The notes under the pieces were generated by a model. It saw nothing but the letters and a program-made list of their open reading frames with translations. It did no database searches and was not told the DNA's origin. DNA of 64,000 bases, taken from positions 124,001 through 188,000 of the forward strand of contig NZ_JALDAX010000003.1 in the NCBI RefSeq assembly GCF_022698145.1. Direction: 5' to 3'. A program made the translations under genes and the position numbers. Positions 24,179 through 33,335 of the stretch are shown one piece after another; position 1 is the first letter of the stretch, and every line of letters starts with the position of its first letter. The DNA is from Streptomyces spinosisporus (GTDB taxonomy: Bacteria > Actinomycetota > Actinomycetes > Streptomycetales > Streptomycetaceae).

Positions 24179-25607
24179 GCAGCCCCAGCACCGCCAGCCC
24201 CACCAGTCCCACGGCCTGCACCCCGAGGACGGCCACCAGCGCGTCCCGCATGCCGAGCCCGGGGGTCAGCGACAGGAACAGCGAGCCCAGCGTGGCGACG
24301 CCGACCGCGAGGCAGGACTGCTGCAGCGTCGCGGCCAGCCCGCTGCCCGCGCCCGCGCGTTCCGCGGGTACGGCCGCGAGCAGGATCCGGTAGCACAGCG
24401 GCAGCTGCAGCCCCTGCGCCACGCCGCACAGCGCCAGTCCCGGAGCGAGCAGCAGCGGGCTCAACCGGGGCCACGGGACGGCCAGCGCGGTGCCCGCCAC
24501 GACGGCCAGACCCGCGAGATGCACCGCCGCGCTCAAGGTCACCGCGCGCCCGCCGCAGCGTCGCACCAGCCGCGGCGCCAGCACCGACGCCGCGAACTGC
24601 GCGATCCCCATCGGCACCAGCGCCAGCCCCGCCTCCAGGGCGCCGTAGCCGAGCCCCTGCTGCAGCACGACCGCGCTCACGAACATCCAGCCGCCGAAGC
24701 CGACGAACACCGGCACTCCCAGAAGCAGCCCCCTGCGCACACCGGGGGCGTGCAGCAGCGACGGCGGCAGCAGGGGACTTCCGCCCGCGTCCTCGGCGCG
24801 CCGCTGCACGCCGTAGAAGACCAGGCCCAGCACTGGTGCCGCGAGCAGCAGGAGGACGGACCACAGGGGCAGCCCGGCCGCCCGGCCCTCCGTCAGCGGC
24901 AGCAGCAGCGCGGTCAGGGCGGCGGCCAGCAGCAGAGTGCCCGTGAGGTCGCCGTGTGCCGGGCGTACGGCCCTGCTGTCGGGGACCGTGCGCACCGCGC
25001 CCAGCAGGGCGGCCGTCGCGACCGGCACGTTCACCAGGAACACCGCCCGCCATCCCGTGCCGGCGAGATCGGCGGCGACCAGGACACCGCCGAGCACCTG
25101 CCCGAGCACCACGGAGACGCCGCCCACGGAGCCGTACAGCGCCACCGCGCGGGCGCGTCGCTCGCCCTCGGTCGTGGCATGGACCGTGGCCAGCACCTGC
25201 GGCAGCATCAGCGCCGACGCGGCGCCCTGCGCCACCCGCCCGGCCACCAGCCACCAGGCGCCCGGAGCCAGCCCGCAGGCCAGCGACGTCAGCCCGAACG
25301 CGGCCACGCCCCACAGGAAGAGCCGACGCCGGCCGTAGGTGTCGCCGAGCCTGCCGCCGAGGACGAGCAGCACGGCGTAGGCGACCGCGTAACCCGCGAC
25401 GATCATCTCCAGGGCGGCCGCGGAGACGTCCAGGTCGTGGCGGACGGTCGGCAGCGCGACATTGACGACGAAGAAGTCGATCATCGGCAGCGCGGCGCCG
25501 AGGAGCAGGGTGAACAGGCCCCACGGGGTGAGGGTGCGGTGGGGGAGGGCGGTCGGGGCGCCCGGCGGGGAGTCGGGCGGGGAGTCGGGTCGGGAGTCGG
25601 TGGTCAT
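24162..25607 (-). CDS. MFS drug-efflux-type transporter, module B
   Basis: 481 residues from the ATG at 25607. Same architecture and many of the same motifs as the module A pump: A-A-L-P-M-I-D-F-F-V-V-N-V-A-L-P in helix 1, L-G-G-R-L-G-D-T-Y-G-R-R-R, A-F-G-L-T-S-L-A-C-G-L-A-P, A-Q-G-A-A-S-A-L-M-L-P-Q-V-L-A-T, and L-G-T-GW-R-type loops. Clearly paralogous. The hydrophilic start includes a small D-S-P-P repeat encoded by GGGAGTCGGGC repeats. It is divergent from its own MmyB-type regulator. Confidence 0.9.
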   Translation of the reverse strand: MTTDSRPDSPPDSPPGAPTALPHRTLTPWGLFTLLLGAALPMIDFFVVNVALPTVRHDLDVSAAALEMIVAGYAVAYAVLLVLGGRLGDTYGRRRLFLWGVAAFGLTSLACGLAPGAWWLVAGRVAQGAASALMLPQVLATVHATTEGERRARAVALYGSVGGVSVVLGQVLGGVLVAADLAGTGWRAVFLVNVPVATAALLGAVRTVPDSRAVRPAHGDLTGTLLLAAALTALLLPLTEGRAAGLPLWSVLLLLAAPVLGLVFYGVQRRAEDAGGSPLLPPSLLHAPGVRRGLLLGVPVFVGFGGWMFVSAVVLQQGLGYGALEAGLALVPMGIAQFAASVLAPRLVRRCGGRAVTLSAAVHLAGLAVVAGTALAVPWPRLSPLLLAPGLALCGVAQGLQLPLCYRILLAAVPAERAGAGSGLAATLQQSCLAVGVATLGSLFLSLTPGLGMRDALVAVLGVQAVGLVGLAVLGLPSRLP

Positions 25608-25638
25608 GGAAGCGAGCCTGCGGGGGCGCCCAGCCGGG

Positions 25639-25662
25639 TACCAGATGGTGCTGATCCGGGTA
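25639..25662. promoter_or_regulatory. Operator candidate, module B (TACCAG-N12-CGGGTA)
   Basis: Same half-sites and spacing as the module A operator at 21546, with one mismatch in the right arm. Flanking GGTACCAGA, ATCC-N-GGTA and CTGGAA are conserved at identical distances. It lies 47 bp before the regulator start. Confidence 0.7.
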
Positions 25663-25709
25663 CTGCCACCAACTGGAACCGGTGTACGGGGACACGGCAC
25701 GCTGGTCGT

Positions 25710-26585
25710 ATGACCGCCGTAGTGCCCGAGCCCGCGCAGGACCGCGACGTTCGCCGCCGTGAGCTGGCCGCCTTCCTGCGCAGCCGCCGCGAGCGCGTCA
25801 CCCCCGAGCAGGTCGGACTGCCCCGCGGCCCGCGCCGCCGCACACCGGGGCTGCGCCGCGAGGAGGTCGCGCAGCTCGCCGCGGTCGGCGTCACCTGGTA
25901 CACGTGGATCGAGCAGGGGCGGGCCGCCCATATCTCCGCCCAGGTGCTGGACGCGGTCGCTCGCGCGCTGCTGATGGACGCCGCCGAGCGCGCCCACCTC
26001 TACGCCCTCGCCGGCACCTCCGACCCGCACACCGAGGCCGAGTGCACCGTCGCCTCCCGCTCGGCCCTGCGGATCGTGGAGCGCCTCGCCCCCTATCCGG
26101 CCTCCCTGCAGAACGCCCGCTACGACGTCCTGGCCGCCAACCGCCCCTACGCCCAGGTCTTCGGCGACCCCGCCGAGCTGCCGCCGGACCAGCGCAACTG
26201 TCTGTGGCTGCTGACCACCAGCGAACGCTGGCGGCGCGACTTCCTCGACCGGGACGAGATGCTGCGCGACCTGGTCGCCAAGTACCGGGCGAGCATGGCC
26301 GAGCATGTAGGCGAGCCCGTCTGGGAGGCCCGGCTGAAGCGGCTCCTGGACGTCTCGCCGGAGTTCCGCAGGCTGTGGGAGCGGCACGAGGTCGCGCCGA
26401 TGGTTGCGCACGTCAAGCGCTATTTGCATCCGCGTGTGGGTCTGCTGCGTCTGGAGCACCGCAACATGTGGCTGGCGCCGCAGGCTCCGGCCCAGCGGGT
26501 GGTCGCCTATGTGCCGGCGGACGAGTGCACCGAGGAGCGGCTGGAGCGGCTGGAGCGGCTGGCCGGGCTGGCCGGGCCGGCCTGA
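25710..26585 (+). CDS. Helix-turn-helix regulator with MmyB-like domain, module B
   Basis: 291 residues. Helix-turn-helix R-R-T-P-G-L-R-R-E-E-V-A-Q-L-A-A-V-G-V-T-W-Y-T-W-I-E-Q-G-R near 48-78, then the MmyB-like domain with Q-N-A-R-Y-D-V-L-A-A-N-R-P-Y and W-E-R-H-E-V. It is clearly paralogous to 21616-22524. The frame is open far upstream, but similarity to the paralog fixes the start near MTAVVPEPAQDRDVRRRELAAF. The C-terminus is a Leu/Glu/Arg repeat (E-R-L-E-R-L-E-R-L), possibly helical. Confidence 0.9.
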   Translation: MTAVVPEPAQDRDVRRRELAAFLRSRRERVTPEQVGLPRGPRRRTPGLRREEVAQLAAVGVTWYTWIEQGRAAHISAQVLDAVARALLMDAAERAHLYALAGTSDPHTEAECTVASRSALRIVERLAPYPASLQNARYDVLAANRPYAQVFGDPAELPPDQRNCLWLLTTSERWRRDFLDRDEMLRDLVAKYRASMAEHVGEPVWEARLKRLLDVSPEFRRLWERHEVAPMVAHVKRYLHPRVGLLRLEHRNMWLAPQAPAQRVVAYVPADECTEERLERLERLAGLAGPA

Positions 26586-26650
26586 GAGTGAGCGACAATG
26601 GGTGCTTGCCCCTGCTCGATCACCCTCGTACGTCCGCCCGGAGTCCCTTG

Positions 26651-27784
26651 ATGTCCCAGCCGCTGTCCATCGGTCCGCACGTCGTCGCGCCGCCTGTCGT
26701 GCTCGCTCCCATGGCCGGGATCACGAACGCGCCCTTCCGGACCCTGTGCCGGGAGTTCAGCGGGGGCAAGGGGCTGTTCGTGAGCGAGATGATCACGACG
26801 CGGGCGCTGGTCGAGCGCAACGAGAAGACCATGCAGCTCATTCACTTCGACGAGAGTGAGAAGCCGCGGTCCGTCCAGTTGTACGGCGTCGACCCGGCGA
26901 CCGTCGGCAAGGCCGTCCGCATGATCGCGGAGGAGGGTCTGGCCGATCACATCGACCTGAACTTCGGGTGCCCGGTGCCGAAGGTGACGCGGAAGGGCGG
27001 GGGGTCGGCGCTGCCGTACAAGCGGAATCTGCTGCGGGCGATCCTGCGTGAGGCGGTGTCCGGGGCCGGGGATCTGCCGGTCACGATGAAGATGCGCAAG
27101 GGCATCGACGACGATCATCTGACGTTTCTCGATGCCGGGCGGATCGCCGTGGAGGAGGGTGTGACGGCGATCGCGCTGCATGGGCGGACCGCTGCGCAGC
27201 ACTACGGCGGTACGGCGGACTGGGACGCGATCGCGCGGCTGAAGGAGCATGTGCCGGAGATTCCGGTGCTCGGCAACGGCGACATCTGGTCGGCCGAGGA
27301 TGCGCTGCGGATGGTGCGGGAGACCGGGTGCGACGGGGTGGTGGTCGGGCGGGGCTGCCTCGGGCGGCCGTGGCTGTTCGCGGATCTGGTGGCGGCCTTC
27401 GAGGGGCGTACGGAGGCCATCGCGCGGCCGTCGTTGCGGGAGGTCGCGGATGTCATGGTGCGGCATGCGACGTTGCTCGGTGAGTGGATCGGGGACGAGA
27501 GCAAGGGTGTTGTCGACTTCCGTAAGCATGTGGCCTGGTATCTCAAGGGGTTCGCGGTCGGCAGTGAGATGCGCAAGCGGCTTGCGGTCACGTCGTCGTT
27601 GGGGGAACTGCGGTCTGGGCTTGATGAGTTGGACCTCGATCAGCCTTGGCCTGCTGGTGCTGACGGGCCGCGTGGGCGTACGTCCGGGAACAATCGGGTG
27701 GTGTTGCCGGATGGGTGGTTGAAGGATCCGTATGACTGCGCGGGGGTTGGGGAGGATGCGGAGTTGGATACCTCTGGCGGTTGA
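26651..27784 (+). CDS. dusB: tRNA-dihydrouridine synthase
   Basis: 377 residues. FMN-binding TIM-barrel start L-A-P-M-A-G-I-T-N-A-P-F-R at 18-30, active-site L-N-F-G-C107-P-V-P-K-V, K-M-R-K-G near 145, L-H-G-R-T-A-A-Q-H-Y-G-G-T-A-D-W, and N-G-D-I-W with G-R-G-C-L-G-R-P-W. It reduces specific uridines in the tRNA D-loop to dihydrouridine with NADPH. NifR3/DusB type by motif wording. It is 65 bp downstream of the module B regulator and may use its own promoter. Convergent with the LTA-synthase-like gene. Confidence 0.94.
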   Translation: MSQPLSIGPHVVAPPVVLAPMAGITNAPFRTLCREFSGGKGLFVSEMITTRALVERNEKTMQLIHFDESEKPRSVQLYGVDPATVGKAVRMIAEEGLADHIDLNFGCPVPKVTRKGGGSALPYKRNLLRAILREAVSGAGDLPVTMKMRKGIDDDHLTFLDAGRIAVEEGVTAIALHGRTAAQHYGGTADWDAIARLKEHVPEIPVLGNGDIWSAEDALRMVRETGCDGVVVGRGCLGRPWLFADLVAAFEGRTEAIARPSLREVADVMVRHATLLGEWIGDESKGVVDFRKHVAWYLKGFAVGSEMRKRLAVTSSLGELRSGLDELDLDQPWPAGADGPRGRTSGNNRVVLPDGWLKDPYDCAGVGEDAELDTSGG

Positions 27785-28008
27785 GTGATTTGCTGCGGCG
27801 CCTGGGTGGGGTGCCTGCGGCGCCTGTGCGGGATTGTGGGGGTTCGCCTCGCGCCTGTTGTGCGTTGTGGGTCGGGGCCGCGGCGGGGGTGTCCGTCCTC
27901 GGTCCGGCGGGTGCCGCTCGGTGGAATGTGCGGGGTGTTTGACGCCGGCCGCTGCGGGCGGACACCCCCGCCCCGTCCCCTTCCCGCCGTACGCGGCTGA
28001 CCCCTGCG
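27785..28008. other. Intergenic region with long-range inverted repeat
   Basis: Between convergent dusB and the sulfatase gene. Arms GGCGGGGGTGTCCG (27882-27895) and CGGACACCCCCGCC (27959-27972) are perfectly complementary, with a 63-nt loop. This is consistent with a bidirectional terminator or a large cruciform. No ORF is supported here. Confidence 0.5.
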
Positions 28009-29910
28009 TCAGCCCTTCGTCGGGTGTGGGGTCGAGCCGTACGCCGTCAGGAACTTGTCTCGGAAGGCGCTCATCTTCCAGACCGGGGCGTCGTGGGCCG
28101 GGCGGAGTCCGTCTGTCCAGTTCCAGTCGGCGATCTTGTCGAGGACTTTGGGGTCCTTGGCGACTATGGAGATCGGGACGTCGCGGTTGGCGTGGTTGCC
28201 GCTGACTCGGGCTATGGGCTGGTGGTCGCCTAGGAAGACGAGGACGGTGTTGTCCTTGCCGTAGCGCTCCAGCCATTCGGTCAGGGCCGTCACCGAGTAC
28301 TGGATCGATTTGCCGTACTCCGCCTGGGACTTGGGTGAGTTGGTGATGATGTCGCCCGGTTTCTTGCCCTCGTCGTGGATCGCGTTGAAGATCTTGCCCT
28401 CCCCGAGGTCTTCCCACGGGACCATCTTTGGGATGGGGGCCCAGGGTTGGTGGCTGGAGGTGAGGATGAGGAAGGACATGCGGGACTTGCCGTCGGCCGG
28501 CTTCTTGCTGTGGACGCGCTGCTGGAACTGTTCGAGGGCGTACTGGTCGGGCATCGTGGACCAGCTGAACTTCGGGCCCTGATAGCCGAGTTGGAAAGCG
28601 TTGTAGACCTTGTCCAGGCCGTACCACTTGGCCTCGGGCCAGCCCTTCTGCATACCCGGCATGATGCCGACCGTGTCGAAGGCGCCGGTCTTCTGGAACG
28701 CCTTGGTGAGGGTGAGGTGTTCGCCGTCGCCCGCGGTGACGGTCCGGTAGCGGTTCTGGTTGTTGATCCACAGGCCCGACATCGTGGTGGAGTGGCCGAG
28801 CCAGCTGCTGCCGCCATAGGTCGCCGACGTCAACCAGCCGCTCTTGGCGTGGAAGCCCGCCCTCGCGAGGGCCTTGGTGCGGGCGTCGAGGGTGGCGTCG
28901 ACGCCGGGCGCCTCGACCGGGTCCTCGATCGCGCTGCGGCCGTAGCTCTCGATGAACGTGAAGACCATGTCCTTGCCGCGCAGGTCCGGCACCAGCTGGC
29001 TGGGCGGGGTGCCGCCGAAGGTGTCCGCGCGGGCCGTCTTGCCGAAGGCTGCCTCGTCGCGGATCGCGTCCCTGACGCGTTCGGCGCGGTACTTCAGCAT
29101 CGTGACCGTGTGTTCGGCGGAGAGGGGGACGCCCTGGTTCTGCAGGTTCAGGCTCGCGCAGACCATCCAGAAGGCGCTGAGGACGAGGAGGGCCCGGGTC
29201 GAGTGGCCCGGGTTGCGGCCCACCAGGTTGCCGACCCGGATCGCTGCCAGGACCATCACGGCCAGGATCGCAAGGACGAGAACTATGACCCCTACGGCTG
29301 CCAGTTGGGCCGTTCCCTTGCCCAAAGTGTCGCCCAGGTACGACTGTGCGTCGGTGAGCAGCGGCCAGTCCAGGATGATGTTGAAGCCGCGGCCCAGGTA
29401 CTGGTAGAAGCCGATGTCCATCAGGTTCAGCACGGTCAGTACGCCGAGGATCAGCCCGAACAGCACCGCCACGACCAGCCTCGGCCTGCGCGGCAGCGCC
29501 GTCAGCACGGCCGCCCCGAGCAGCGCCTCGACGGGCAGCCGGATGAACTCGGCCGTGCGGAAGGTCTCCCACCGGTTCGGCATCACCAGCGCCACGGCCA
29601 CGAGGACGAGCGCTACGGCCGTTCCCGCGATGCTTATGACCTGCGCGGGCTTGGGGTGCGCGGCCTTCCAGCGTCGCCAGGCCCGGCGGGGGTGGGGGCG
29701 CGGGAGGGCGCGGAGACGGGAGAGGAAGGTCGGGGTGGGGGCGGGTGCGGTCACCGTGGAGGCGAGGACCAGTTCCTTACTGGGCTCGCGCGGCTCGGTC
29801 GCCTCAGCCGTCTGGCGCGTGCTCGTGTCCTGAGACAACCCCAAGGTCCTTCCGTACGAGGCCCGTGCTGCGGAGTGGCGGGCCACGCTGGGGAGGCTGG
29901 GACCCGCCAC
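28009..29910 (-). CDS. LTA-synthase-like membrane sulfatase-family phosphotransferase
   Basis: 633 residues. After a hydrophilic start of about 90 residues come four or five transmembrane helices (about 92-280), then an extracellular alkaline-phosphatase/sulfatase-fold domain. Visible metal and active-site elements are F-T-F-I-E-S-Y-G-R-S-A near 323, T-Y-G-G-S-S-W-L-G-H-S-T near 370, and L-G-D-H-Q-P near 575. Such proteins transfer phosphoglycerol or related groups to cell-envelope polymers (LtaS/OpgB-like) or act as phosphodiesterases. Start uncertain: a GTG at 29910 is the longest, and a TTG at 29844 has GGAAGG close by. No operon partner on this strand. Confidence 0.82.
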   Translation of the reverse strand: MAGPSLPSVARHSAARASYGRTLGLSQDTSTRQTAEATEPREPSKELVLASTVTAPAPTPTFLSRLRALPRPHPRRAWRRWKAAHPKPAQVISIAGTAVALVLVAVALVMPNRWETFRTAEFIRLPVEALLGAAVLTALPRRPRLVVAVLFGLILGVLTVLNLMDIGFYQYLGRGFNIILDWPLLTDAQSYLGDTLGKGTAQLAAVGVIVLVLAILAVMVLAAIRVGNLVGRNPGHSTRALLVLSAFWMVCASLNLQNQGVPLSAEHTVTMLKYRAERVRDAIRDEAAFGKTARADTFGGTPPSQLVPDLRGKDMVFTFIESYGRSAIEDPVEAPGVDATLDARTKALARAGFHAKSGWLTSATYGGSSWLGHSTTMSGLWINNQNRYRTVTAGDGEHLTLTKAFQKTGAFDTVGIMPGMQKGWPEAKWYGLDKVYNAFQLGYQGPKFSWSTMPDQYALEQFQQRVHSKKPADGKSRMSFLILTSSHQPWAPIPKMVPWEDLGEGKIFNAIHDEGKKPGDIITNSPKSQAEYGKSIQYSVTALTEWLERYGKDNTVLVFLGDHQPIARVSGNHANRDVPISIVAKDPKVLDKIADWNWTDGLRPAHDAPVWKMSAFRDKFLTAYGSTPHPTKG

Positions 29911-29989
29911 CAGTCCGTACGGCCACTTCCGGACCCCCGTTCAGCGCCCAACGGCAAACACCAGGCAAACGCTAAGTGCAGGAATTTTT

Positions 29990-30017
29990 AGGGGCGCGGG
30001 GAACTGCGCGACCAGCC
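29990..30017. repeat. Dispersed intergenic repeat, copy 3
   Basis: Identical to the copy at 22552-22579 over 28 bases (AGGGGCGCGGGGAACTGCGC, then GACCAGCC). It lies between the sulfatase start and the glycosidase stop. Confidence 0.82.
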
Positions 30018-30060
30018 ACGATCAGCCTTTAGCCGCCCACGAACCGATCGCACCGAGCTC

Positions 30061-31998
30061 TTAGGCGCCCCCGACGGCAGTGAGCAGCGCCAGAGGGGCC
30101 GCCGCCGACCGTGACTCCCGTACGCACGCATGCGGATACGGCACCGGCTCCGCATGCGTGCCGCGCCCGTACCCCGCGATCACCTCCGGCAGCCGATGCC
30201 CCGCGGCAGTGGCGGCATCCACCAGGGCGTGCGCCACCGAGCGTGCCTCGTCGTGCAGGCCGTAACGGGCAAGCCCGAGGGTGATCAGCGCGTTGTCGTG
30301 CGGCCACACCGAACCGCGGTGGTACGACAGCGGGTGGTACGCCGCCTGGCCCGCGGCCAGCGTCCGTACGCCCCACCCGGAGAAGAAGTCCGGCTCCAGC
30401 AGCCGCCGCCCCACGGCCTCCCCGTACTCCTTGTCCAGCAGCCCCGACCACAGCAGATGCCCGGCGTCCGAGGCGAGGGCGTCGACCTGGTGGCCGTCGC
30501 CGTCGAGCGCGAGCGCGAAGAAGGAGCGGTCCGGCATCCAGAAGTCCCGTTGGAAGCGGTCACGCAGATCGCCGGCGGCCTGCTCCAGCAGTGCCGCGTA
30601 GGTCTCGTCCTCCCAGACCGTGCGGGCGAGCCACGCCGTGCGGCGCAGCGCGTCGTAGGCGTAGCCCTGGGCCGCTGCCGCCATCACCGCCCCGCTCGGG
30701 CGGGTGCCGTCGGCGGAGCAGATCGCGCCGGGGGAGTCCTTCCAGTTCTGGTTGGCGAGACCTCCCTCGTCGCCGCGGTAGACGAGATAGCCGCGCGAGG
30801 TCAGCCCGCCGTGGTCCAGCATCCAGCCGATCGCCGCGCGGGCGTGGGTCTCCAGCCGGCGCGCGAGCGGTGCGTCCCCGGTCTGCTCGACGTAGGCGCC
30901 CAGCAGGACGAGGAACAGCGGCGTCGCGTCGACGGAGCCGTAGTAGCGCCCGTACGGGACCTGTCCGAAGTGCGCCAGCTCGCCGTGGCGCACCTCGTGC
31001 ACGATCTTGCCGGGCTGGGAGACCGGGTCCGTGCCGGTCTCGGTGGCCTGGGCGGCCGCGAGGGCGGGGAGCGTGGCCGCGGCCAGTTGCGGGCGGTAGG
31101 GGAGGGCGAAGAGTGAGGTGAGCAGCGCGTCCCGGCCCAGCAGGGTGAGGAACCAGGGCGCGCCCGCCGCCGGTACGCGCAGTTCCTCGCCGTCCGGTCC
31201 GGTCGCGGCGACCTGGAGCGAGGCGAGGTCGGCCAGTCCCCGGGCACAGGCCGCAGCCAGTTCGGGCCAGCCGGTCGGGAAGGACACGTCCCGCACGAAC
31301 TCGCCCTCAAGGGAGAGGAGTTGGTCGATGGCGGCGGCCGGGGACGCGGGGACGCGTGGTTCGCCCGGCGCTCCGTGAGGGCGGGCGGCGACCCGCAATG
31401 TCAGTTCGGCGGTGCCGTGCGGCGCGAGGTCCAGGGTCCATACGAGGCGGCGGGCGCCGGTGCCGGTCTCCTCGACGCCGTCCGGGGCGGGCTCGGCCGT
31501 CACCGTCGTACGAGAGCACCACTCGCCGCGGCGGTAGCCGAACTCCACGCCGTCCTCCAGGACTTGGCGGGAGCGGACAGCGCCGGTCTTGGTGTACGTA
31601 CGGTGGTCGGAGCGCAGCTCGAACTGGTCGGTGAAGTCGGCGTCGGCGGTGACCGCGAGGCGGACCGTCGTCGCTACCGGGCGGTTGCTGGTCACCCGTA
31701 ACGACTCGACGAACGCCCCGTCGCCGAGGGCCTGTTCGCGGAAGACCGTGTACGCGGGCGGCTCCTGGCGTCCGCCGCGCGGGACCAGGACGCAGCGGGC
31801 CGTGTCCCCGTCCGCGACCGGTGCGAGGGTCTGCGGCACCGCGCCGTCGACCGTCAGCTGCCAGCGGCTCAGATGCCGGGCGTCGCGCACGAACAGCCCG
31901 TCCGGGGAGCCGGTGGCGCGCACCCCGCTGATGTCCCCGCCGTCACCGACGGCCGCGAACGTCCCGCCGTGCACGAGCAGATGCTGTCGGTCGGTCAT
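30061..31998 (-). CDS. Glycogen debranching/amylo-alpha-1,6-glucosidase-like protein
   Basis: 645 residues from the ATG at 31998. The N-terminal beta-sandwich domain has the family start G-D-I-S-G-V-R-A-T-G-S-P-D-G-L-F-V-R-D-A-R-H-L-S-R-W. The C-terminal (alpha/alpha)6 barrel has A-G-A-P-W-F-L-T-L-L-G-R-D-A-L-L-T-S, N-Q-N-W-K-D-S and Y-H-R-G-S-V-W-P-H-D-N-A-L-I. These match bacterial proteins annotated as debranching enzymes with a GDE_N_bis-type domain. No signal peptide, so cytoplasmic. It is divergent from a ROK repressor, which fits sugar-responsive control. Precise substrate unproven. Confidence 0.85.
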   Translation of the reverse strand: MTDRQHLLVHGGTFAAVGDGGDISGVRATGSPDGLFVRDARHLSRWQLTVDGAVPQTLAPVADGDTARCVLVPRGGRQEPPAYTVFREQALGDGAFVESLRVTSNRPVATTVRLAVTADADFTDQFELRSDHRTYTKTGAVRSRQVLEDGVEFGYRRGEWCSRTTVTAEPAPDGVEETGTGARRLVWTLDLAPHGTAELTLRVAARPHGAPGEPRVPASPAAAIDQLLSLEGEFVRDVSFPTGWPELAAACARGLADLASLQVAATGPDGEELRVPAAGAPWFLTLLGRDALLTSLFALPYRPQLAAATLPALAAAQATETGTDPVSQPGKIVHEVRHGELAHFGQVPYGRYYGSVDATPLFLVLLGAYVEQTGDAPLARRLETHARAAIGWMLDHGGLTSRGYLVYRGDEGGLANQNWKDSPGAICSADGTRPSGAVMAAAAQGYAYDALRRTAWLARTVWEDETYAALLEQAAGDLRDRFQRDFWMPDRSFFALALDGDGHQVDALASDAGHLLWSGLLDKEYGEAVGRRLLEPDFFSGWGVRTLAAGQAAYHPLSYHRGSVWPHDNALITLGLARYGLHDEARSVAHALVDAATAAGHRLPEVIAGYGRGTHAEPVPYPHACVRESRSAAAPLALLTAVGGA

Positions 31999-32138
31999 CC
32001 CAGGTCCCCTCTCCTGACTGAGGTCTGTACGGTGCGCGGGACGCATGCTGCGGAGGACCTGGTCATCGTAGAGTTACGCCTCTTTAACACGCAAAACTCA
32101 ATATGTAAGGCAGGCTTGATGAGCACAAGGGGGTGCGC

Positions 32139-33335
32139 ATGACGGAACGTAGCCAAGCTCGCGCCGGCGATCTGCTGGAACTGGTGAGAAGCGGACGCGC
32201 CACCACGCGCGGAGCGCTCCAGCAGGCCACCGGACTCTCCCGGGCCACCGTCGGCCAGCGCCTGGACCGGCTCTTCCGGGCGGGCTGGCTGCGCGAGGGC
32301 GCGGGCGGCCCGGTCGACTCGCCCCTGGGCGGCCGCCCCTCCATCACGCTGGAGTTCGACGACGAACACGCCGTCGTCCTCGCCGGCGACCTCGACACCC
32401 GCCATGCCCGCGCGGCCGTCCTCTCCCTGACCGGCGAGATCGTCGCCGAGCACACCGGCCCTCTCGCCGTCGAGGACGGACCGGAGGCCGTGCTCGGTGA
32501 ACTGGGCGGCTGGTTCGCACAGTTGCTGGAGAAGGCGGGGCGGCCGGCCGAGGCCGTCTGCGGGATCGGGCTCGCGGTGCCCGGCCCCGTCGACAGCGAG
32601 AGCGGCCGGGTCGTCCAGCCGCCGATCATGCCCGGCTGGGACGGCTACGACATAAGAGCCCGCCTGGCCGGAGCGTTCGGCGACCGCACGGGCGCGGGGC
32701 CCGTGCCGGTGCTGGTGGACAACGACGCGAACCTCATGGCGTACGGCGAGCAGCGCGCGGGCTACCCCGACAGCTCGGCGTTCGTGCTGGTCAAGGTGTC
32801 GACCGGGATCGGCGCGGGGGTCGTGGTCGACGGTTCGATCTACCGCGGCATCGACGGGGGAGCCGGCGACATCGGACACATCCGGGTCGGCTCGGACGCG
32901 CTGTGCCGGTGCGGCTCCCACGGCTGCCTGGCGGCCGTCGCGAGCGGCGGCGCCGTCGCGCGCAGGCTCAGGGAGGCCGGACTGCCCGCGGCCTCCGGCG
33001 CGGACGTACGGGATCTGCTGGCGGCCGGGCACCCCGAGGCGCTCGGGCTGGCGCGGGAGGCCGGGCGGCAGGTCGGCGACGTGCTGGCGACCGTCGTCAC
33101 GCTGCTCAACCCCGGCGTACTGATGATCGCGGGGGATTTGGCCGGAACTGCCTTCCTCACGGGGGTCCGCGAGCTGCTGTACCAGCGGGCGCTGCCCCGC
33201 TCCACGGCCCATCTGGAGGTGGTGACCTCGCGGCTGGGGGAGCGGGCGGGGCTGGTGGGGGCCGGGGCGCTGGTCGTGGAGTACCTGTATGCCCCACAAC
33301 GGGTGGAGGAGCGGTTGCGGGCGATGGGCGTGTGA
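32139..33335 (+). CDS. ROK-family transcriptional regulator
   Basis: 398 residues. The N-terminal winged helix-turn-helix has G-R-A-T-T-R-G-A-L-Q-Q-A-T-G-L-S-R-A-T-V-G-Q-R-L-D-R-L near 20-50. The sugar-kinase-like domain has D-N-D-A-N-L-M-A near 202, G-T/S-G-I-G-A-G-V-V-V-D-G near 225 and the zinc-site sequence G-D-I-G-H-I, then C-R-C-G-S-H-G-C-L. The last ligand pair is L-A rather than the usual L-E. ROK repressors sense sugars or sugar phosphates. It is divergent from the debranching-type gene across an AT-rich 140-bp gap (32060-32120 contains TTTAACAC and CAATATG). Start at ATG 32139; a GTG at 32133 is possible. Confidence 0.9.
   Translation: MTERSQARAGDLLELVRSGRATTRGALQQATGLSRATVGQRLDRLFRAGWLREGAGGPVDSPLGGRPSITLEFDDEHAVVLAGDLDTRHARAAVLSLTGEIVAEHTGPLAVEDGPEAVLGELGGWFAQLLEKAGRPAEAVCGIGLAVPGPVDSESGRVVQPPIMPGWDGYDIRARLAGAFGDRTGAGPVPVLVDNDANLMAYGEQRAGYPDSSAFVLVKVSTGIGAGVVVDGSIYRGIDGGAGDIGHIRVGSDALCRCGSHGCLAAVASGGAVARRLREAGLPAASGADVRDLLAAGHPEALGLAREAGRQVGDVLATVVTLLNPGVLMIAGDLAGTAFLTGVRELLYQRALPRSTAHLEVVTSRLGERAGLVGAGALVVEYLYAPQRVEERLRAMGV

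Noticed and set aside
20087..26585. Mobile element or composite transposon carrying the MFS modules
   Set aside because: No transposase, integrase or terminal repeats are seen around the modules; paralogous duplication explains the similarity.
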